Assembly (NCBI GenBank): GCA_900759435.1
Contig: CAAEVD010000220.1
Span: forward strand, 1-9,365
Length of the DNA: 9,365 bases
Source: an uncultured Collinsella sp.
Lineage (GTDB): Bacteria > Actinomycetota > Coriobacteriia > Coriobacteriales > Coriobacteriaceae
Reading direction: 5' to 3'
Positions within the stretch are counted from its first letter, which is position 1. The number at the start of each line of letters is the position of its first letter. The notes under the pieces were generated by a model. It was not told where the DNA came from. It worked only from the letters and a program-made list of their open reading frames with translations, and searched no databases. Made by a program: the position numbers and the translations under genes. Positions 7,668-9,365 of this stretch are shown piece after piece.

Positions 7668-7710
7668 TCTCTCCTTTTAGGTGTTGCCTGTACAGTTTTG
7701 GAAGGAGAGA
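7668..7710 (+). promoter_or_regulatory. Leader hairpin masking the transposase Shine-Dalgarno site
   Basis: TCTCTCCTT (7668-7676) is the exact complement of AAGGAGAGA (7702-7710), which contains the AAGGAG ribosome site 5 nt before the ATG at 7713. Two more T-G wobbles (7677/7701, 7678/7700) can extend the stem to 11 pairs with a loop of about 21 nt. The fold would hold the ribosome site closed and keep transposase synthesis low. SD masking is known for IS200-type tnpA mRNAs. Here the pairing is seen in the sequence and the effect is inferred. Confidence 0.65.
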
Positions 7711-7712
7711 TT

Positions 7713-8489
7713 ATGCCCCGATGCGCCCGCGCCGTTTCGATCACCGGCTATTACCATGTCTTTGACCGTGGTAATTCCAAACAGATTATTTTTGAAGATG
7801 ACTCCGACCGTTATCGTTTCTTATCGGATATCTCGGATAGGTTCGCGCGCCATGAAGTGGCGGTGTTGGCTTGGTGCCTTATGGACAATCACTTCCATTT
7901 GATGGTTGATGACCCATGTGACAACCTTTCAAAGGCAATGCAGTGCGCACTGACGGCATATGCTAAATATTTCAATGGGAAAACGGGGAGAACGGGGCAT
8001 CTGTTTGACAATCGCTATTCGCGGGTCGCGGTTGAGTCGGACACGCAGGCAGTGCAGCTGCTCGATTATATCCTTCTTAATCCCGTGAAAGGCGCGCTCG
8101 ACTCGCTCGAGGCGTACCGTTGGTCAAGCTACAAGGTATACCAGCTGGGCTACGATCCTTTTGATATTTGTGATGCAGCCCCTATGCTCGATATTGTCGG
8201 AGGCTCCCGTTGCTATTGCGACCATCTCAAGGAAGTTGCCGCGCACATCTGGTCAGTGGGGATCCTTCCGCGCCGGCGGATTCCCGATGAGGATGCCCTG
8301 GCCGTCGCGCGCGAAGCCCTGCCGAGCATAGACCCTGCGCTGCTCAAGGCTCTGCCACGCCCCGAACGCGATGCCTGTCTTCTGAGGCTCAGGCGGGCGC
8401 ATCTCACGGTCAAGCAAATTGCCCGTATCACCGGTATCGGCGCTACAAGCGTGACCAAGGCCACCATAGGCTGGAATGAGGCAGCGTGA
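7713..8489 (+). CDS. REP-associated / IS200-like Y1 tyrosine transposase (RAYT)
   Basis: This is a single-strand HUH endonuclease of the Y1_Tnp family (PF01797, COG1943 type), which cuts at hairpin-flanked sites through a 5'-phosphotyrosine. The 258-residue protein starts GYYHVFDRGNSKQIIF (about 12-27), typical of RAYTs. It then has CLMDNHFHLMV with the HUH pair H60/H62, GHLFDNRYSRVAV (95-107), and DYILLNPVKGAL with the candidate catalytic Y119. WSSY at 137-140 closes the domain. The C-terminal half (about 150-258) ends in a helix-turn-helix-like stretch (LTVKQIARITGIGATSV). The ATG at 7713 is preferred because AAGGAG (7702-7707) precedes it; an in-frame TTG at 7698 lacks a site. Catalytic residues are intact, so the gene may be active. 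It is the only gene of the element and faces rpmB tail to tail. Confidence 0.92.
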   Translation: MPRCARAVSITGYYHVFDRGNSKQIIFEDDSDRYRFLSDISDRFARHEVAVLAWCLMDNHFHLMVDDPCDNLSKAMQCALTAYAKYFNGKTGRTGHLFDNRYSRVAVESDTQAVQLLDYILLNPVKGALDSLEAYRWSSYKVYQLGYDPFDICDAAPMLDIVGGSRCYCDHLKEVAAHIWSVGILPRRRIPDEDALAVAREALPSIDPALLKALPRPERDACLLRLRRAHLTVKQIARITGIGATSVTKATIGWNEAA

Positions 8490-8519
8490 GGCAGGGGCGA
8501 ACCGCTGCCGGCACGCGTT

Positions 8520-8570
8520 ATGTCTGTCCCAAATGTGTGAAAGCGCTCATGTAAGTCTGTCCCCAATGAG
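8520..8570 (-). repeat. Right end of the RAYT element (REP-like hairpin unit)
   Basis: This is the inverted counterpart of the left end, matching at 47 of 51 positions. GTCTGTCCC occurs at 8522-8530 and 8555-8563. The hairpin arms ATGTGTG (8533-8539) and CGCTCAT (8544-8550) now carry one T-T mismatch and one G-T wobble, so this copy is less perfect than the left one. It begins 30 nt after the transposase stop. Confidence 0.85.
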
Positions 8571-8573
8571 TGC

Positions 8574-8606
8574 AAAAAGGCGCCCTCCGTAGGGGAGGAC
8601 GCCTTT
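8574..8606 (-). terminator. Intrinsic terminator of rpmB
   Basis: The stem is AAAGGCG (8576-8582) with CGCCTTT (8600-8606), plus CCTCC/GGAGG inside and a 5-nt loop. On the - strand five T (complement of 8574-8578) follow the stem, which fits rpmB ending at 8675. The + strand tail is only TTTG, so any termination of the transposase here would be weak. It abuts the right end of the mobile element. Confidence 0.88.
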
Positions 8607-8674
8607 GGTAAGTTCTATGTGAACGCGAGGTCTTTGACCCGGAGAGTCCGAGGTACTTGTTGGTAAGACCTTAT

Positions 8675-8863
8675 TTAGGAGCGCGCAACCTTGCCGGACT
8701 TGAGGCAGGTGGAGCAAACGTTCATCTTGCGACGGTGACCATCGACGACGACGTAGACGCGCTGGATGTTGGGGCGGAACTTACGGTTGGTGACGCGGTG
8801 AGAGTGGCTGATGGAGCGACCGGCAACGGGGTGCTTACCGCAAACTTCGCAAACTTTGGACAT
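8675..8863 (-). CDS. rpmB: 50S ribosomal protein L28, zinc-ribbon (C+) form
   Basis: This is a 62-residue basic protein of the large ribosomal subunit. It has CEVC (C5, C8) and VCSTC (C50, C53), the four-Cys zinc-binding version of L28. The core SHSHRVTNRKFRPNIQRV (about 20-37) is typical of the family. The start at 8863 is fixed by AAGGAGG (complement of 8871-8877) 7 nt upstream. The frame is open a further 24 codons upstream, but that extension carries no ribosome site and is not conserved-looking. It appears to be a single-gene unit with its own extended -10 promoter and terminator. The 67 nt between stop and terminator hold only a weak 7-bp pairing, AGGTCTT (8628-8634) with AAGACCT (8665-8671). 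Confidence 0.95.
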   Translation of the reverse strand: MSKVCEVCGKHPVAGRSISHSHRVTNRKFRPNIQRVYVVVDGHRRKMNVCSTCLKSGKVARS

Positions 8864-8917
8864 AACTGACCCTCCTTGGGCGACAAACGAACATGTCGCG
8901 TTAACAAACAAGCCTGA

Positions 8918-8961
8918 ACTATAGCACAGAAGCATGTCTCTGTGCGCAATCTACACAGAGA
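8918..8961 (-). promoter_or_regulatory. rpmB promoter overlapped by three CACAGA boxes
   Basis: On the - strand TGC-TATAGT is an extended -10 (hexamer complement of 8918-8923), with CGCACA as a half-matching -35 at 17 nt. Transcription would start near 8911, 48 nt before the ATG. CACAGA is present at 8925-8930, inverted (TCTGTG) at 8939-8944, and again at 8954-8959. These make two overlapping inverted repeats: GCACAGA with TCTGTGC (7-bp arms, spacer 8931-8938), and TCTCTGTG (8937-8944) with CACAGAGA (8954-8961). They cover the spacer and -35, an operator-like layout. Confidence 0.55.
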
Positions 8962-9150
8962 TATTTCTCTTTTGGCGATAGTGCCCACGCTACGGCCCTG
9001 GACGTAGATCCGATTTGCGTGCAGCAGAGGGGATTATGCCAGCTCGCAACAAGGTTTTCAAGCGCGTCCCACAAATATATATAGGTTTATGGAGCGATTG
9101 GCTCCGTTTACGGATTGACTAGTATTTATACTCGCATTTGAGCCCGAGGT
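8962..9150. other. Intergenic region between the divergent rpmB and pyrR promoters
   Basis: I see no gene here. It holds small palindromes: CTACG/CGTAG (8990-8994 and 9003-9007), GGAGC/GCTCC (9091-9095 and 9101-9105), and AGTAT-TT-ATACT (9121-9132). There is also an A/T-rich stretch around 9071-9085 (ATATATATAGG). A 28-codon frame from ATG 9036 to TAG 9122 follows a GAGGGG, but the spacing is only 3 nt and the product resembles nothing I know. Confidence 0.4.
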
Positions 9151-9154
9151 TGGC

Positions 9155-9160
9155 TACACT
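9155..9160 (+). promoter_or_regulatory. Likely -10 of the pyrR promoter
   Basis: TACACT at 9155-9160 would start transcription near 9167, just before the first leader stem at 9170. That fit is the main support. The -35 region is weak. An alternative -10, TATACT at 9127-9132, lies within a short palindrome and would give a leader about 30 nt longer. Confidence 0.45.
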
Positions 9161-9169
9161 ATGCCTTGA

Positions 9170-9277
9170 CCATTAAAGGGGTACGAGATACCCGCATGGA
9201 ATTACATAGCTGTCAATGAGCAGTACTTCCTGTGGGTGTCTGGTTCCGCTTTGAGCGGTCGGGCATCTATTTTTTTT
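9170..9277 (+). promoter_or_regulatory. Three-state transcription attenuator of the pyrR leader
   Basis: Three mutually exclusive structures can be read. (1) Anti-antiterminator: lower stem CCAT (9170-9173) with ATGG (9196-9199), a purine-rich internal loop TAAAG opposite GC, upper stem GGGTA (9179-9183) with TACCC (9189-9193), and loop CGAGA. This layout, with an NGNGA loop, is that of PyrR-binding RNA, although the full consensus is not met. (2) Antiterminator: GATACCCGC (9187-9195) pairs over 9 bp with GTGGGTGTC (9232-9240), continued by GGAA (9198-9201) with TTCC (9227-9230) and TAC with GTA. (3) Terminator: arms about 9234-9250 and 9254-9268, in which CCGCT/AGCGG closes a TTG loop, followed by eight T (9270-9277). 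UMP-bound PyrR would stabilise (1), freeing (3) and stopping transcription. Confidence 0.75.
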
Positions 9278-9295
9278 GACTGTGTCAGCAGTCAA
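9276..9295 (+). promoter_or_regulatory. Hairpin between the attenuator and the pyrR ribosome site
   Basis: TTGACTG (9276-9282) and CAGTCAA (9289-9295) form a perfect 7-bp stem with a TGTCAG loop. It starts inside the terminator T-tract and ends 11 nt before AAGGAG (9307-9312). It may shape the 5' region of read-through mRNA. Its function is unknown. Confidence 0.45.
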
Positions 9296-9316
9296 GACAT
9301 GTGAGGAAGGAGATCG

Positions 9317-9365
9317 ATGGGCACGACTTCCCCCAAGGCGGTCATCATGGACGAGACCGCCGTCA
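9317..9365 (+). CDS. pyrR: PyrR, pyrimidine operon regulator / uracil phosphoribosyltransferase, 3' end missing
   Basis: Only the first 16 codons are in the window (MGTTSPKAVIMDETAV). KAVIMDETAV matches the start of PyrR proteins, for example KAVILDEQAI in B. subtilis. PyrR binds UMP or UTP and a hairpin in pyr leader RNA to cause termination, and has residual uracil phosphoribosyltransferase activity. The ATG at 9317 has AAGGAG at 9307-9312, 4 nt upstream. The attenuator directly before it supports the call strongly, since pyrR is usually the first gene of the pyr operon and autoregulated. The pyr biosynthesis genes (pyrB, carAB and others) are expected beyond the window. Confidence rests on a short peptide plus leader context. 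Confidence 0.8.
   Translation, partial: MGTTSPKAVIMDETAV

Larger units (their letters stand above)
7534..8570 (+). mobile_element. RAYT / IS200-like transposable element bounded by 51-nt inverted ends
   Basis: The unit spans about 1.04 kb and consists of a single Y1 transposase gene between two oppositely oriented copies of one 51-nt end. The ends agree at 47 of 51 positions. There is no obvious target-site duplication: the outer flanks read GCCCCG on the left and TGCAAA on the right. That is as expected for HUH-type single-strand transposition, which does not make duplications. The A/T-richer transposase with TTA/TTT codons stands out from its GC-rich neighbours, which suggests horizontal arrival. 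Exact boundaries cannot be fixed without comparing empty sites in related strains. Confidence 0.75.

Noticed and set aside
8628..8671. Possible tRNA or small RNA downstream of rpmB
   Set aside because: There is only a 7-bp stem with a 30-nt loop, no cloverleaf arms and no CCA end. It is treated as rpmB 3' UTR.
8864..8935. 24-residue N-terminal extension of L28
   Set aside because: L28 begins at MSKVCEVC, with a strong SD directly before it. The extension runs across the 5' UTR and into the promoter.
9036..9122. 28-codon small ORF upstream of pyrR
   Set aside because: The SD spacing is too short and there is no family resemblance or evidence of coding bias; it is probably chance.
1..9365. 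CRISPR arrays, tRNA or rRNA genes, plasmid origins
   Set aside because: No regularly spaced repeats, cloverleaf-like stretches or ribosomal RNA signatures were found on reading either strand. Repeats are confined to the transposase element and promoter regions.

Overview
The window looks like chromosomal DNA from a high-GC Gram-positive gut anaerobe, most likely a Coriobacteriia member close to Collinsella. This is an inference from the strong G/C third-position bias, an actinobacterial-style rseP-ispG-proS cluster, a fermentative bifunctional AdhE, a zinc-ribbon L28 and a pyrR leader. No database search was possible.

Region 1 (1-3780, + strand) is a tight housekeeping operon: the 3' part of an RseP-type site-2 protease, then ispG (MEP isoprenoid pathway), then proS (prolyl-tRNA synthetase). 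The gaps are 13 nt and 0 nt, and a strong intrinsic terminator follows. Region 2 (3800-7510, - strand) holds a small aminoglycoside-phosphotransferase-fold kinase of unknown substrate, with its own terminator. Upstream of it is adhE, with a palindrome-rich promoter region. The two transcription units, proS (+) and the kinase (-), converge on back-to-back terminators.

Region 3 (7534-8570) is a compact mobile element. It is an IS200-like / REP-associated tyrosine transposase (RAYT) gene bracketed by 51-nt inverted repeats that match at 47 of 51 positions. Each repeat is a hairpin between two direct copies of GGGACAGAC. The transposase leader can form a hairpin that buries its Shine-Dalgarno sequence. 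The element lies between the adhE control region and the rpmB terminator.

Region 4 (8574-8961, - strand) is rpmB (ribosomal protein L28) with a terminator and an extended -10 promoter. Region 5 (9155-9365, + strand) is the leader and first codons of pyrR. The leader has a complete three-state attenuator (PyrR-type anti-antiterminator, antiterminator, terminator), and the window ends 16 codons into the gene.

The most rewarding parts for follow-up are the RAYT element with its ends and SD-masking hairpin, the pyrR leader, and the palindromes over the adhE and rpmB promoters.
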